Shown piece by piece: positions 26,959 to 41,300 of a DNA stretch of 64,000 nucleotides. The stretch covers positions 851,001 through 915,000 of the forward strand of contig CANUEZ040000196.1 in assembly GCA_948099385.1 (NCBI GenBank), written 5' to 3'. Position 1 is the stretch's first letter, and each line of letters starts with the position of its first letter. The translations under genes and the position numbers were made by a program. A model generated the notes under the pieces. That model saw nothing but the letters and a program-made list of their open reading frames with translations. It did no database searches and was not told where the DNA came from. This stretch comes from Fasciola hepatica (lineage: Eukaryota; Platyhelminthes; Trematoda; Plagiorchiida; Fasciolidae).

Positions 26959-29128
26959 TATAGCACCCTTCCCAAACTCGCTTCAAATTTGAATGGTAAG
27001 AACCAGCTTCGCGCACACCGATCCACTCCTATGATGGATGACTTCTCTGTAGGGGCCTAAGTACAACCAACGCATTCCCAAATGAACAACCTACACAGCT
27101 TCCTTACTATGCATGCAATTGATTAGTAGTACGAGATTAGATCAGGTTAGATTACATTTATATAATATGATTGATCATGCAGCTTGAACACTCAACTGAG
27201 CATTGAAATCCATGGAAGCACTGTCCAGCTGTTTCATCCTCTAAGGGTCTCGACTCATCAGCAGTGCACATCGACCGACAAACACACGGGCACTCCAACA
27301 ACCGGTGAACCATTGTGAATCGAACAACTCAACAACACAAGGCTATCCGGGATGGCTATCAACGCTTTGTTAAACATCTACACTACATGATATAGCACCC
27401 TTCCCAAACTCGCTTCAAATTTGAATGGTAAGAACCAGCTTCGCGCACACCGATCCACTCCTATGATGGATGACTTCTCTGTAGGGGCCTAAGTACAACC
27501 AACGCATTCCCAAATGAACAACCTACACAGCTTCCTTACTATGCATGCAATTGATTAGTAGTACGAGATTAGATCAGGTTAGATTACATTTATATAATAT
27601 GATTGATCATGCAGCTTGAACACTCAACTGAGCATTGAAATCCATGGAAGCACTGTCCAGCTGTTTCATCCTCTAAGGGTCTCGACTCATCAGCAGTGCA
27701 CATCGACCGACAAACACACGGGCACTCCAACAACCGGTGAACCATTGTGAATCGAACAACTTAACAACACAAGGCTATCCGAGATGGCTATCAACGCGTT
27801 GTTCAACATCTACACTACATGATATAGCACCCTTCCCAAACTCGCTTCAAATTTGAATGGTAAGAACCAGCTTCGCGCACACCGATTCACTCCTATGATG
27901 GATGACTTCTCTGTAGGGGCCTAAGTACAACCAACGCATTCCCAAATGAACAACCCAAACAGCTTCCTTACTATGCATGCAATTGATTATTAGTACGAGA
28001 TCAGATTAGATCAGATTAGATTAGATTTGTATAATATGATTGATCATGCAGCTTGAACGCTCAACTGAGCATTGCAATCCATGGAAGCACTGTACAGCTG
28101 TTTCATCCTCTAAGGGACTCGACTCATCAGCAGTGCACATCGACCGACAAACACACGGGCACTCCAACAACCGGTGAACCATTGTGAATCGAACAACTCA
28201 ACAACACAAAGCTATCCGGGATGGCTATCAACGCTTTGTTCAACATCTACACTACATGATATAGCACCCTTCCCAAACTCGCTTCAAATTTGAATGGTAA
28301 GAACCAGCTTCGCGCACACCGATCCACTCCTATGATGGATGACTTCTCTGTAGGGGCCTAAGTACAACCAACGCATTCCCAAATGAACAACCTACACAGC
28401 TTCCTTACTATGCATGCAATTGATTAGTAGTACGAGATTAGATCAGGTTAGATTAAATTTATATAATATGATTGAACTTGCAGCTTGAACACTCAACTGA
28501 GCATTGAAATCCATGGAAGCACTGTCCAGCTGTTTCATCCTCTAAGGGTCTCGACTCATCAGCAGTGCACATCGACCGACAAACACACGGGCACTCCAAC
28601 AACCGGTGAACCATTGTGAATCGAACAACTTAACAACACAAGGCTATCCGAGATGGCTATCAACGCGTTGTTCAACATCTACACTACATGATATAGCACC
28701 CTTCCCAAACTCGCTTCAAATTTGAATGGTAAGAACCAGCTTCGCGCACACCGATCCACTCCTATGATGGATGACTTCTCTGTAGGGGCCTAAGTACAAC
28801 CAACGCATTCCCAAATGAACAACCCAAACAGCTTCCTTACTATGCATGCAATTGATTAGTAGTACGAGATCAGATTAGATCAGATTAGATTAGATTTGTA
28901 TAATATGATTGATCATGCAGCTTGAACGCTCAACTGAGCATTGAAATCCATGGAAGCACTGTACAGCTGTTTCATCCTCTAAGGGACTCGACTCATCAGC
29001 AGTGCACATCGACCGACAAACACACGGGCACTCCAACAACCGGTGAACCATTGTGAATCGAACAACTTAACAACACAAGGCTATCCGGGATGGCTATCAA
29101 CGCTTTGTTCAACATCTACACTACATGA
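26959..29128 (+). repeat. Monomer duplication grading into a dimer (P-P-Q-P-Q)
   Basis: Starts are 26959, 27391, 27823, 28260 and 28692. P units (63, 64, 66) have GATCAGGTTAGATTA and then ATTTATATAATATG (27141, 27573, 28441), followed by GAACACTCAACTG. Q units (65, 67) have GAACAACCCAAACAGC (27950, 28817) and a GATCAGATTAGATCAG tract. GTCCAGCTG with AAGGGTCTCG recurs at 26791, 27224, 27656 and 28524. CGAGATGGCTATCAACGCG is at 27780 and 28648. The two P-Q dimers are each 869 bp. Confidence 0.85.
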
Positions 29129-31308
29129 TATAGCACCCTTCCCAAACTCGCTTCCAATTTGAATGGTAAGAACCAGCTTCGCGCACACCGATCCACTCCT
29201 ATGATGGATGACTTCTCTGTAGGGGCCTAAGTACAACCAACGCATTCCCAAATGAACAACCTACACAGCTTCCTTACTATGCATGCAATTGATTAGTAGT
29301 CCGAGATTAGATTAGATTAGATTAGATTAGATTTGTATAAAATGATTGATCATGCAGCTTGAACGCTCAACTGAGCATTGAAATCCATGGAAGCACTGTA
29401 CAGCTGTTTCATCCTCTGAGGGACTCGACTCATCAGCAGTGCACATCGACCGACAAACACACGGGCACTCCAACAACCGGTGAACCATTGTGAATCGAAC
29501 AACTTAACAACACAAGGCTATCCGGGATGGCTATCAACGCTTTGTTCAACATCTACACTACATGATATAGCACCCTTCCCAAACTCGCTTCCAATTTGAA
29601 TGGTAAGAACCAGCTTCGCGCACACCGATCCACTCCTATGATGGATGACTTCTCTGTAGGGGCCTAAGTACAACCAACGCATTCCCAAATGAACAACCTA
29701 CACAGCTTCCTTACTATGCATGCAATTGATAAGTAGTACGAGATTAGATCAGATCAGATTAGATTTGTGTAATATGATTGATCATGCAGCTTGAACGCTC
29801 AACTGAGCATTGAAATGCATGGAAGCACTGTACAGCTGTTTCATCCTCTAAGGGACTCGACTCATCAGCAGTGCACATCGACCGACAAACACACGGGCAC
29901 TCCAACAACCGGTGAACCATTGTGAATCGAACAACTTAACAACACAAGGCTATCCGGGATGGCTCTCAAAGCTTTGTTCAACATCTACACTACATCATAT
30001 AGCACCCTTCCCAAACTCGCTTCAAATTTGAATGGTAAGAACCAGCTTCGCGCACACCGATCCACTCCTATGATGGATGACTTCTCTGTAGGGGCCTAAG
30101 TACAACCAACGCATTCCCAAATGAACAACCTACACAGCTTCCTTACTATGCATGCAATTGATTGGTAGTACGAGATTAGATTAGATCAGATTAGATTAGA
30201 TTTGTATAATATGATTGATCATGCAGCTTGAACGCTCAACTGAGCATTGAAATCCATGGAAGCACTGTACAGCTGTTTCATCCTCTAAGGGACTCGACTC
30301 ATCAGCAGTGCACATCGACCGACAAACACACGGGCACTCCAACAACCGGTGAACCATTGTGAATCGAACAACTTAACAACACAAGGCTATCCGCGATGGC
30401 TATCAACGCTTTGTTCAACATCTACACTACATGATATAGCACCCTTCCCAAACTCGCTTCAAATTTGAATGGTAAGAACCAGCTTCGCGCACACCGATCG
30501 ACTCCTATGATGGATGACTTCTCTGTAGGGGCCTAAGTACAACCAACGCATTCCTAAATGAACAACCTACACAGCTTCCTTACTATGCATGCAATGGATT
30601 AGTAGTCCGAGATTAGATTAGATTAGATTAGATTAGATTTGTATAATATGATTGATCATGCAGCTTGAACGCTCAACTGAGCATTGAAATCCATGGAAGC
30701 ACTGTACAGCTGTTTCATCCTCTGAGGGACTCGACTCATCAGCAGTGCACATCGACCGACAAACACACGGGCACTCCAACAACCGGTGAACCATTGTGAA
30801 TCGAACAACTTAACAACACAAAGCTATCCGGGATGGCTCTAAACGCTTTGTTCAACATCTACACTACATGATATAGCACCCTTCCCAAACTCGCTTCAAA
30901 TTTGAATGGTAAGAACCAGCTTCGCGCACACCGATCCACTCCTATGATGGATGACTTCTCTGTAGGGGCCTAAGTACAACCAACGCATTCCCAAATGAAC
31001 AACCTACACAGCTTCCTTACTATGCATGCAATGGATTAGTAGTACGAGATTAGATCAGATCAGGTTAGATTGGATTTGTATAATATGATTGATCATGCAG
31101 CTTGAACGCTCAACTGAGCATTGAAATGCATGGAAGCACTGTACAGCTGTTTCATCCTCTAAGGGACTCGACTCATCAGCAGTGCACATCGACCGACAAA
31201 CACACGGGCACTCCAACAACCGGTGAACCATTGTGAATCGAACAACTTAACAACACAAGGCTATCCGGGATGGCTCTCAAAGCTTTGTTCAACATCAACA
31301 GTACATGA
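29129..31308 (+). repeat. Three-unit echo (monomers 68-72)
   Basis: Starts are 29129, 29566, 29998, 30435 and 30872. Units 68 and 71, 1306 bp apart, share AGTCCGAG with a long pure GATTA tract (29297, 30603) and CATCCTCTGAGGG (29410, 30716). Units 69 and 72 share AATGCATGG (29814, 31125) and GGCTCTCAAAGC (29960, 31272). The match is incomplete, so this is a weak or partly overwritten trimer. Confidence 0.65.
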
Positions 31309-34300
31309 TATAGCACCCTTCCCAAACTCGCTTCAAATTTGAATGGTAAGAACCAGCTTCGCGCACACCGATCCACTCCTATGATGGATGACTTCTCTGT
31401 ACGGCCTAAGTACAACCAACGCATTCCCAAATGAACAACCTACACAGCTTCCTTACTATGCATGCAATTGATTGGTAGTACGAGATTAGATTAGATCAGA
31501 TTAGATTAGATTTGTATAATATGATTGATCATGCAGCTTGAACGCTCAACTGAGCATTGAAATCCATGGAAGCACTGTACAGCTGTTTCATCCTCTAAGG
31601 GACTCGACTCATCAGCAGTGCACATCGACCGACAAACACACGGGCACTCCAACAACCGGTGAACCATTGTGAATCGAACAACTTAACAACACAAAGCTAT
31701 CCGGGATGGCTCTCAACGCTTTGTTCAACATCTACACTACATGATATAGCACCCTTCCCAAACTCGCTTCAAATTTGAATGGTAAGAACCAGCTTCGCGC
31801 ACACCGATCGACTCCTATGATGGATGACTTCTCTGTAGGGACCTAAGTACAACCAACGCATTCCCAAATGAACAACCTACACAGCTTCCTTACTATGCAT
31901 GCAATCGAATGGTAGTACGAGATTAGATTAGATCAGATTAGATCAGATTTGTATAATATGATTGATCATGCAGCTTGAACGCTCAACTGAGCATTGAAAT
32001 CCATGGAAGCACTGTACAGCTGTTTCATCCTCTAAGGGACTCGACTCATCAGCAGTGCACATCGACCGACAAACACACGGGCACTCCAACAACCGGTGAA
32101 CCATTGTGAATCGTACAACTTAACAACACAAGGCTATCCGGGATGGCTCTCAACGCTTTGTTCAACATCCACACTACATGATATAGCACCCTTCCCAAAC
32201 TCGCTTCAAATTTGAATGGTAAGAACCAGCTTCGCGCACACCGATCCACTCCTATGATGGATGACTTCTCTGTAGGGGCCTAAGTACAACCAACGCATTC
32301 CCAGATGAACAACCTACACAGCAACCTTACTATGCATGCAATTGATTAGTAGTACGAGATTAGATTAGATTAGATTAGATTAGATTTGTATAATATGATT
32401 GATCATGCAGCTTGAACGCTCAACTGAGCATTGAAATCCATGGAAGCACTGTACAGCTGTTTCATCCTCTAAGGGACTCGACTCATCAGCAGTGCACATC
32501 GACCGACAAACACACGGGCACTCCAACAACCGGTGAACCATTGTGAATCGAACAACTTAACAACACAAAGCTATCCGGGATGGCTCTCAACGCTTTGTTC
32601 AACATCTACACTACATGATATAGCACCCTTCCCAAACTCGCTTCAAATTTGAATGGTAAGAACCAGCTTCGCGCACACCGATCGACTCCTATGATGGATG
32701 ACTTCTCTGTAGGGACCTAAGTACAACCAACGCATTCCCAAATGAACAACCTACACAGCTTCCTTACTATGCATGCAATCGAATGGTAGTACGAGATTAG
32801 ATTAGATCAGATTAGATCAGATTTGTATAATATGATTGATCATGCAGCTTGAACGCTCAACTGAGCATTGAAATCCATGGAAGCACTGTACAGCTGTTTC
32901 ATCCTCTAAGGGACTCGACTCATCAGCAGTGCACATCGACCGACAAACACACGGGCACTCCAACAACCGGTGAACCATTGTGAATCGTACAACTTAACAA
33001 CACAAGGCTATCCGGGATGGCTCTCAACGCTTTGTTCAACATCCACACTACATGATATAGCACCCTTCCCAAACTCGCTTCAAATTTGAATGGTAAGAAC
33101 CAGCTTCGCGCACACCGATCCACTCCTATGATGGATGACTTCTCTGTAGGGGCCTAAGTACAACCAACGCATTCCCAGATGAACAACCTACACAGCAACC
33201 TTACTATGCATGCAATTGATTAGTAGTACGAGATTAGATTAGATTAGATTAGATTAGATTTGTATAATATGATTGATCATGCAGCTTGAACGCTCAACTG
33301 AGCATTGAAATCCATGGAAGCACTGTACAGCTGTTTCATCCTCTAAGGGACTCGACTCATCAGCAGTGCACATCGACCGACAAACACACGGGCACTCCAA
33401 CAACCGGTGAACCATTGTGAATCGAACAACTTAACAACACAAGGCTATCCGGGATGGCTCTCAAAGCTTTGTTCAACATCAACACTACATGATATAGCAC
33501 CCTTCCCAAACTCGCTTCAAATTTGAATGGTAAGAACCAGCTTCGCGCACACCGATCCACTCCTATGATGGATGACTTCTCTGTACGGCCTAAGTACAAC
33601 CAACGCATTCCCAAATGAACAACCTACACAGCTTCCTTACTATGCATGCAATTGATTGGTAGTACGAGATTAGATTAGATCAGATTAGATTAGATTTGTA
33701 TAATATGATTGATCATGCAGCTTGAACGCTCAACTGAGCATTGAAATCCATGGAAGCACTGTACAGCTGTTTCATCCTCTAAGGGACTCGACTCATCAGC
33801 AGTGCACATCGACCGACAAACACACGGGCACTCCAACAACCGGTGAACCATTGTGAATCGAACAACTTAACAACACAAAGCTATCCGGGATGGCTCTCAA
33901 CGCTTTGTTCAACATCTACACTACATGATATAGCACCCTTCCCAAACTCGCTTCAAATTTGAATGGTAAGAACCAGCTTCGCGCACACCGATCGACTCCT
34001 ATGATGGATGACTTCTCTGTAGGGACCTAAGTACAACCAACGCATTCCCAAATGAACAACCTACACAGCTTCCTTACTATGCATGCAATCGAATGGTAGT
34101 ACGAGATTAGATTAGATCAGATTAGATCAGATTTGTATAATATGATTGATCATGCAGCTTGAACGCTCAACTGAGCATTGAAATCCATGGAAGCACTGTA
34201 CAGCTGTTTCATCCTCTAAGGGACTCGACTCATCAGCAGTGCACATCGACCGACAAACACACGGGCACTCCAACAACCGGTGAACCATTGTGAATCGTAC

Positions 34301-34802
34301 AACTTAACAACACAAGGCTATCCGGGATGGCTCTCAACGCTTTGTTCAACATCCACACTACATGATATAGCACCCTTCCCAAACTCGCTTCAAATTTGAA
34401 TGGTAAGAACCAGCTTCGCGCACACCGATCCACTCCTATGATGGATGACTTCTCTGTAGGGGCCTAAGTACAACCAACGCATTCCCAGATGAACAACCTA
34501 CACAGCAAACTTACTATGCATGCAATTGATTAGTAGTACGAGATTAGATTAGATTAGATTAGATTAGATTTGTATAATATGATTGATCATGCAGCTTGAA
34601 CGCTCAACTGAGCATTGAAATCCATGGAAGCACTGTACAGCTGTTTCATCCTCTAAGGGACTCGACTCATCAGCAGTGCACATCGACCGACAAACACACG
34701 GGCACTCCAACAACCGGTGAACCATTGTGAATCGAACAACTTAACAACACAAGGCTATCCGCGATGGCTCTCAACGCTTTGTTCAACATCTACACTACAT
34801 GA
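31309..34802 (+). repeat. HOR block D-E-F-E-F-D-E-F
   Basis: Starts are 31309 (D), 31745 (E), 32182 (F), 32619 (E), 33056 (F), 33493 (D), 33929 (E) and 34366 (F). D has CTGTACGGCC (31398, 33582). E has GTAGGGACC (31835, 32709, 34019), GCAATCGAATGG and TCGTACAAC. F has TTCCCAGATGAAC (32299, 33173, 34483) and ACAGCAACC, or ACAGCAAAC in the last copy. Each E-F dimer spans exactly 874 bp. The tail of the second F (33440-33492: GGCTCTCAAAGC, ACATCAACAC) matches the tail before the first D rather than the other F tails, which marks the crossover that brought in the second D. Confidence 0.92.
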
Positions 34803-37800
34803 TATAGCACCCTTCCCAAACTCGCTTCAAATTTGAATGGTAAGAACCAGCTTCGCGCACACCGATCGACTCCTATGATGGATGACTTCTCTGTAGGGGC
34901 CTAAGTACAACCAACGCATTCCCAAATGAACAACCTACACAGCTTCCTTACTATGCATGCAATGGATTAGTAGTACGAGATTAGATCAGATTAGATTAGA
35001 TTTGTATAATATGATTGATCATGCAGCTTGAACGCTCAACTGAGCATTGAAATCCATGGAAGCACTGTACAGCTGTTTCATCCTCTAAGGGACTCGACTC
35101 ATCAGCAGTGCACATCGACCGACAAACACACGGGCACTCCAACAACCGGTGAACCATTGTGAATCGAACAACTTAACAACACAAGGCTATCCGGGATGGC
35201 TATCAACGCTTTGTTCAACATCTACACTACATGATATAGCACCCTTCCCAAACTCGCTTCAAATTTGAATGGTAAGAACCAGCTTCGCGCACACCGATCC
35301 ACTCCTATGATGGATGACTTCTCTGTAGGGGCCTAAGTACAACCAACGCATTCCCAAATGAACAACCTACACAGCTTCCTTACTATGCATGCAATTGATT
35401 AGTAGTACGAGATTAGATCAGATTAGATTAGATTTATATAATATGATTGATCATGCAGCTTGAACACTCAACTGAGCATTGAAATCCATGGAAGCACTGT
35501 ACAGCTGTTTAACCCTTGTTCGGACTAGACTCATCAGCAGTGCACATCGACCGAGCCCCCACGGGCACTCCAACAACCGGTGAACCATTGTGAATCGAAC
35601 AACTTAACAACACAAGGCTATCCGGGATGGCTATCAACGCTTTGTTCAATGTCTACACTACATGATATAGCACCCTTCCCAAACTCGCTTCAAATTTGAA
35701 TGGTAAGAACCAGCTTCGCGCACACCGATCGACTCCTATGATGGATGACTTCTCTGTAGGGGCCTAAGTACAACGAACGCATTCCCAAATGAACAACCTA
35801 CACAGCTTCCTTACTATGCATGCAATTGATTAGTAGTACGAGATTAGATCAGATTAGATTAGATTTGTATAATATGATTGATCATGCAGCTTGAACGCTC
35901 AACTGAGCATTGAAATCCATGGAAGCACTGTACAGCTGTTTCATCCTCTAAGGGACTCGACTCATCAGCAGTGCACATCGACCGAGCCCCCACGGCCACT
36001 CCAACAACCGGTGAACCATTGTGAATCGATCAAATTAACAACACGAGGCTATCCGGGATGGCTATCAACGCTTTGTTCAACATCTACACTACATGATATA
36101 GCACCCTTCCCAAACTCGCTTCAAATTTGAATGGTAAGAACCAGCTTCGCGCACACCGATCCACTCCTATGATGGATGACTTCTCTGTAGGGGCCTAAGT
36201 ACAACCAACGCATTCCCAAATGAACAACCTACACAGCTTCCTTACTATGCATGCAATTGATTAGTAGTACGAGATTAGATTAGATTAGATTAGATTTGTA
36301 TAATATGATTGATCATGCAGCTTGAACGCTCAACTGAGCATTGAAATGGATGGAAGCAATGTCCAGCTGTTTCATCCTCTAAGGGACTCGACTCATCAGC
36401 AGTGCACATCGACCGACAAACACACGGGCACTACAACAACCGGTGAACCATTGTGAATCGAACAACTTAACAACACAAGGCTATCCGGGATGGCTCTCAA
36501 CGATTTGTTCAACGTCTACACTACATCATATATAGCACCCTTCCCAAACTCGCTTCAAATTTGAATGGTAAGAACCAGCTTCGCGCACACCGATCCACTC
36601 CTATGATGGATGACTTCTCTGTAGGGGCCTAAGTACAACCAACGCATTCCCAAATGAACAACCTACACAGCTTCCTTACTATGCATGCAATTGATTAGTA
36701 GTACGAGATTAGATTAGATCAGATTAGATTAGATTTGTATAATATGATTGATCATGCAGCTTGAACGCTCAACTGAGCATTGAAATGCATGGAAGCACTG
36801 TACAGCTGTTTCATCCTCTAAGGGACTCGACTCATCAGCAGTGCACATCGACCGATCCCCCACGGGCATTCCAACAACCGGTGAACCATTGTGAATCGAA
36901 CAACTTAACAACACAAGGCTATCCGGGATGGCTCTCAACGCTTTGCTCAACGTCTACTCTACATGATATGGCACTCTTCCCAAACTCGCTTCAAATTTGA
37001 ATGGTAAGAACCAGCTTCGCGCACACCGATCCACTCCTATGATGGATGACTTCTCTGTAGGGGCCTAAGTACAACCAACGCATTCCCAAATGGACAACCT
37101 ACACAGCTTCCTTACTTTGCATGCAATCGAATGGTAGTACGAGATTAGATTAGATCAGATTAGATTAGATTTGTATAATATGATTGATCATGCAGCTTGA
37201 ACGCTCAACTGAGCATTGAAATCCATGGAAGCACTGTCCAGCTGTTTCATCCTCTAAGGGACTCGACTCATCAGCAGTGCACATCGACCGACAAACACAC
37301 GGGCACTCCAACAACCGGTGAACCATTGTGAATCGAACAACTTAACAACACAAGGCTATCCGCGATGGCTATCAACGCTTTGTTCAACATCTACACTACA
37401 TGATTTAGCACCCTTCCCAAACTCGCTTCAAATTTGAATGGTAAGAACCAGCTTCGCGCACACCGATCCACTCCTATGATGGATGACTTCTCTGTAGGGG
37501 CCTAAGTACAACCAACGCATTCCCAAATGAACAACCTACACAGCTTCCTTACTATGCATGCAATTGATTAGTAGTACGAGATTAGATCAGATCAGATTAG
37601 ATTTGTATAATATGATTGATCATTCGGATTGAACGCTCAACTGAGCATTGAAATCCATGGAAGCACTGTCCAGCTGTTTCATCCTCTAAGGGACTCGACT
37701 CATCAGCAGTGCACATCGACCGACAAACACACGGGCACTCCAACAACCGGTGAACCATTGTGAATCGAACAACTTAACAACACAAGGCTATCCGGGATGG

Positions 37801-39572
37801 CTATCAACGCTTTGTTCAACATCTACACTACATGATATAGCACCCTTCCCAAACTCGCTTCAAATTTGAATGGTAAGAACCAGCTTCGCGCACACCGATC
37901 CACTCCTATGATGGATGACTTCTCTGTACGGGCCTAAGTACAACCAACGCATTCCCAAATGAACAACCTACACAGCTTCCTTACTATGCATGCAATTGAT
38001 TAGTAGTACGAGATTAGATCAGATTAGATTAGATTTGTATAATATGATTGATCATGCAGCTTGAACGCTCAACTGAGCATTGAAATCCATGGAAGCACTG
38101 TACAGCTGTTTCATCCTCTAAGGGACTCGACTCATCAGCAGTGCACATCGACCGAGCCACCACGGGCACTCCAACAACCGGTGAACCATTGTGAATCGAA
38201 CAACTTAACAACACAAGGCTATCCGGGATGGCTATCAACGCTTTGTTCAACATCTACACTACATGATATAGCACCCTTCCCAAACTCGCTTCAAATTTGA
38301 ATGGTAAGAACCAGCTTCGCGCACACCGATCCACTCCTATGATGGATGACTTCTCTGTAGGGGCCTAAGTACAACCAACGCATTCCCAAATGAACAACCC
38401 AAACAGATTCCTTACTATGCATGCAATTGATTAGTAGTCCGAGATTAGATTAGATCAGATTAGATTAGATTTGTATAATATGATTGATCATGCAGCTTGA
38501 ACGCTCAACTGAGCATTGAAATCCATGGAAGCACTGTACAGCTGTTTCATCCTCTAAGAGACTCGACTCATCAGCAGTGCACATCGACCGACAAACACAC
38601 GGGCACTCCAACAACCGGTGAACCATTGTGAATCGATCAAATTACCAACACAAAGCTATCCGGGATGGCTATCAACGCTTTGTTCAACATCTACACTACA
38701 TGATATAGCACCCTTCCCAAACTCGCTTCAAATTTGAATGGTAAGAACCAGCTTCGCGCACACCGATCCACTCCTATGATGGATGACTTCGCTGTAGGGG
38801 CCTTAGTACAACCAACGCATTCCCAAATGAACAACCTACACAGCTTCCTTATTATGCATGCAATGGATTAGTAGTACGAGATTAGATCAGATTAGATTAG
38901 ATTTGTATAATATGATTGATCATGCAGCTTGAACGCTCAACTGAGCATTGAAATCCATGGAAGCACTGTACAGCTGTTTCATCCTCTAAGGGACTCGACT
39001 CATCAGCAGTGCACATCGACCGACAAACACACGGGCACTCCAACAACCGGTGAACCCTTGTGAATCGATCAAATTAACAACACAAGGCTATCCGGGATGG
39101 CTATCAACGCTTTGTTCAACATCTACACTACATGATATAGCACACTTCCCAAACTCGCTTCAAATTTGAATGGTAAGAACCAGCTTCGCGCACACCGATC
39201 CACTCCTATGATGGATGACTTCTCTGTAGGGGCCTAAGTACAACCAACGCATTCCCAAATGAACAATCCAAACAGATTCCTTACTATGCATGCAATTGAT
39301 TAGTAGTACGAGATTAGATTAGATCAGATCAGATTAGATTTGTATAATATGATTGATCATGCAGCTTGAACGCTCAACTGAGCATTGAAATCCATGGAAG
39401 CACTGTACAGCTGTTTCATCCTCTAAGGGACTCGACTCATCAGCAGTGCACATCGACCGACAAACACACGGGCACTCCAACAACCGGTGAACCATTGTGC
39501 ATCGATCAAATTAACAACACAAGGCTATCCGGGATGGCTATCAACGCTTTGTTCAACATCTACACTACATGA
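34803..39572 (+). repeat. Monomers 81-91, mostly without HOR
   Basis: Starts are 34803, 35235, 35666, 36097, 36531, 36967, 37404, 37836, 38267, 38704 and 39136. Private changes include CTGTTTAACCCTTGTTCGG (35506), AAATGGATGGAAGCAATG (36345), CCGATCCCCCACGGGCATTC (36852), TATGGCAC (36967) and GAACAATCCAAACAG (39262). Units 89 and 91 share CCAAACAGATTCC 870 bp apart. A few units carry TATTTAG-type changes at the unit start (37404: TTTAGCAC). No gene is present. Confidence 0.85.
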
Positions 39573-41300
39573 TATAGCACCCTTCCCAAACTCGCTTCAA
39601 ATTTGAATGGTAAGAACCAGCTTCGTGCACACCGATCCACTCCTATGATGGATGACTTCTCTGTAGGGGCCTAAGTACAACCAACGCATTCCCAAATGAA
39701 CAACCTACACAGCTTCCTTACTATGCATGCAATTGATTTGTAGTACGAGATTAGTTTCGATTAGATTAGATTTGTATAATATGATTGATCATGCAGCTTG
39801 AACGCTCAACTGAGCATTGAAATCCATGGAAGCACTGTACAGCTGTTTCATCCTCTAATGGACTCGACTCATCAGCAGTGCACATCGACCGAGCAACCAC
39901 GGGCACTCCAACAACCGGTGAACCATTGTGAATCGAACAACTTAACAACACAAGGCTAACCGGGATGTCTCTAAGTTTTGTTCAACATCTACACTACATG
40001 ATATAGCACCCTTCCCAAACTCGCTTCAAATTTGAATGGTAATAACCAGCTTCGCGCACACCGATCCACTCCTATGATGGATGACTTCTCTGTAGGGGCC
40101 TAAGTACAACCAACGCATTCCCAAATGAACAACCCAAACAGCTTCCTTACTATGCATGCAATTGATTAGTAGTACGAGATTAGATCAGATTAGATTAGAT
40201 TTGTATAATATGATTGATCATGCAGCTTGAACGCTCAACTGAGCATTGAAATCCATGGAAGCACTGTACAGCTGTTTCATCCTCTAAGGGACTCAACTCA
40301 TCAGCAGTGCACATCGACCGACAAACACACGGGCACTCCAACAACCGGTGAACCATTGTGAATCGAACAACTTAACAACACAAGGCTATTCGGGATGTCT
40401 CTCAACGTTTTTTTCAACATCTACACTACATGATATAGCACCCTTCCCAAACTCGCTTCAAATTTGAATGGTAAGAACCAGCTTCGCGCACACCGATCCA
40501 CTCCTATGATGGATGAATTCTCTGTAGGGGCCTAAGTACAACCAACGCATTCCCAAATGAACAACCTACACAGCTTCCTTACTATGCATGCAATTGATTT
40601 GTAGTACGAGATTAGTTTCGATTAGATTAGATTTGTATAATATGATTGATCATGCAGCTTGAACGCTCAACTGAGCATTGAAATCCATGGAAGCACTGTA
40701 CAGCTGTTTCATCCTCTAATGGACTCGACTCATCAGCAGTGCACATCGACCGACAAACACACGGGCACTCCAACAACCGGTGAACCCTTGTGAATCGAAC
40801 AACTTAACAACACAAGGCTAACCGGGATGTCTCTAAGTTTTGTTCAACATCTACACTACATGATATAGCACCCTTCCCAAACTCGCTTCAAATTTGAATG
40901 GTAATAACCAGCTTCGCGCACACCGATCGACTCCTATGATGGATGACTTCTCTGTAGGGGCCTAAGTACAACCAACGCATTCCCAAATGAACAACCCAAA
41001 CAGCTTCCTTACTATGCATGCAATTGATTAGTAGTACGAGATCAGATTAGATCAGATTAGATTAGATTTGTATAATACGATTGATCATGCAGCTTGAACG
41101 CTCAACTGAGCATTGAAATCCATGGAAGCACTGTACAGCTGTTTCATCCTCTAAGGGACTCGACTCATCAGCAGTGCACATCGACCGACAAACACACGGG
41201 CACTCCAACAACCGGTGAACCATTGTGAATCGAACAACTTAACAACACAAGGCTATCCGGGATGGCTATCAACGCTTTGTTCAACATCTACACTACATGA
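39573..41300 (+). repeat. Two copies of a dimer HOR (861 and 867 bp)
   Basis: Starts are 39573, 40002, 40434 and 40864. First units share GATTAGTTTCGATTAG (39750, 40610), CTCTAATGGACTCG (39853, 40714) and the shortened tail ACCGGGATGTCTCTAAG (39959, 40820). Second units share GGTAATAACCAG (40038, 40900) and CCCAAACAGC. The tail CGGGATGTCTCTCAACG plus a run of T occurs at 40391 and again at 41695 in unit 96, three units later. Confidence 0.85.

Noticed and set aside
38029..38300. Recurrent overlapping reading frames: about 79 codons on plus and 74 on minus in many monomers
   Set aside because: The plus frames start at TTG, not ATG, and need the 20-base cassette; the commoner 21-base cassette shifts the frame. 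The 73-codon frame needs CTCAAAGGG in place of the usual CTCTAAGGG, which has a stop. Most monomers lack an intact version, no domain is recognisable, and nothing suggests protein-level selection.
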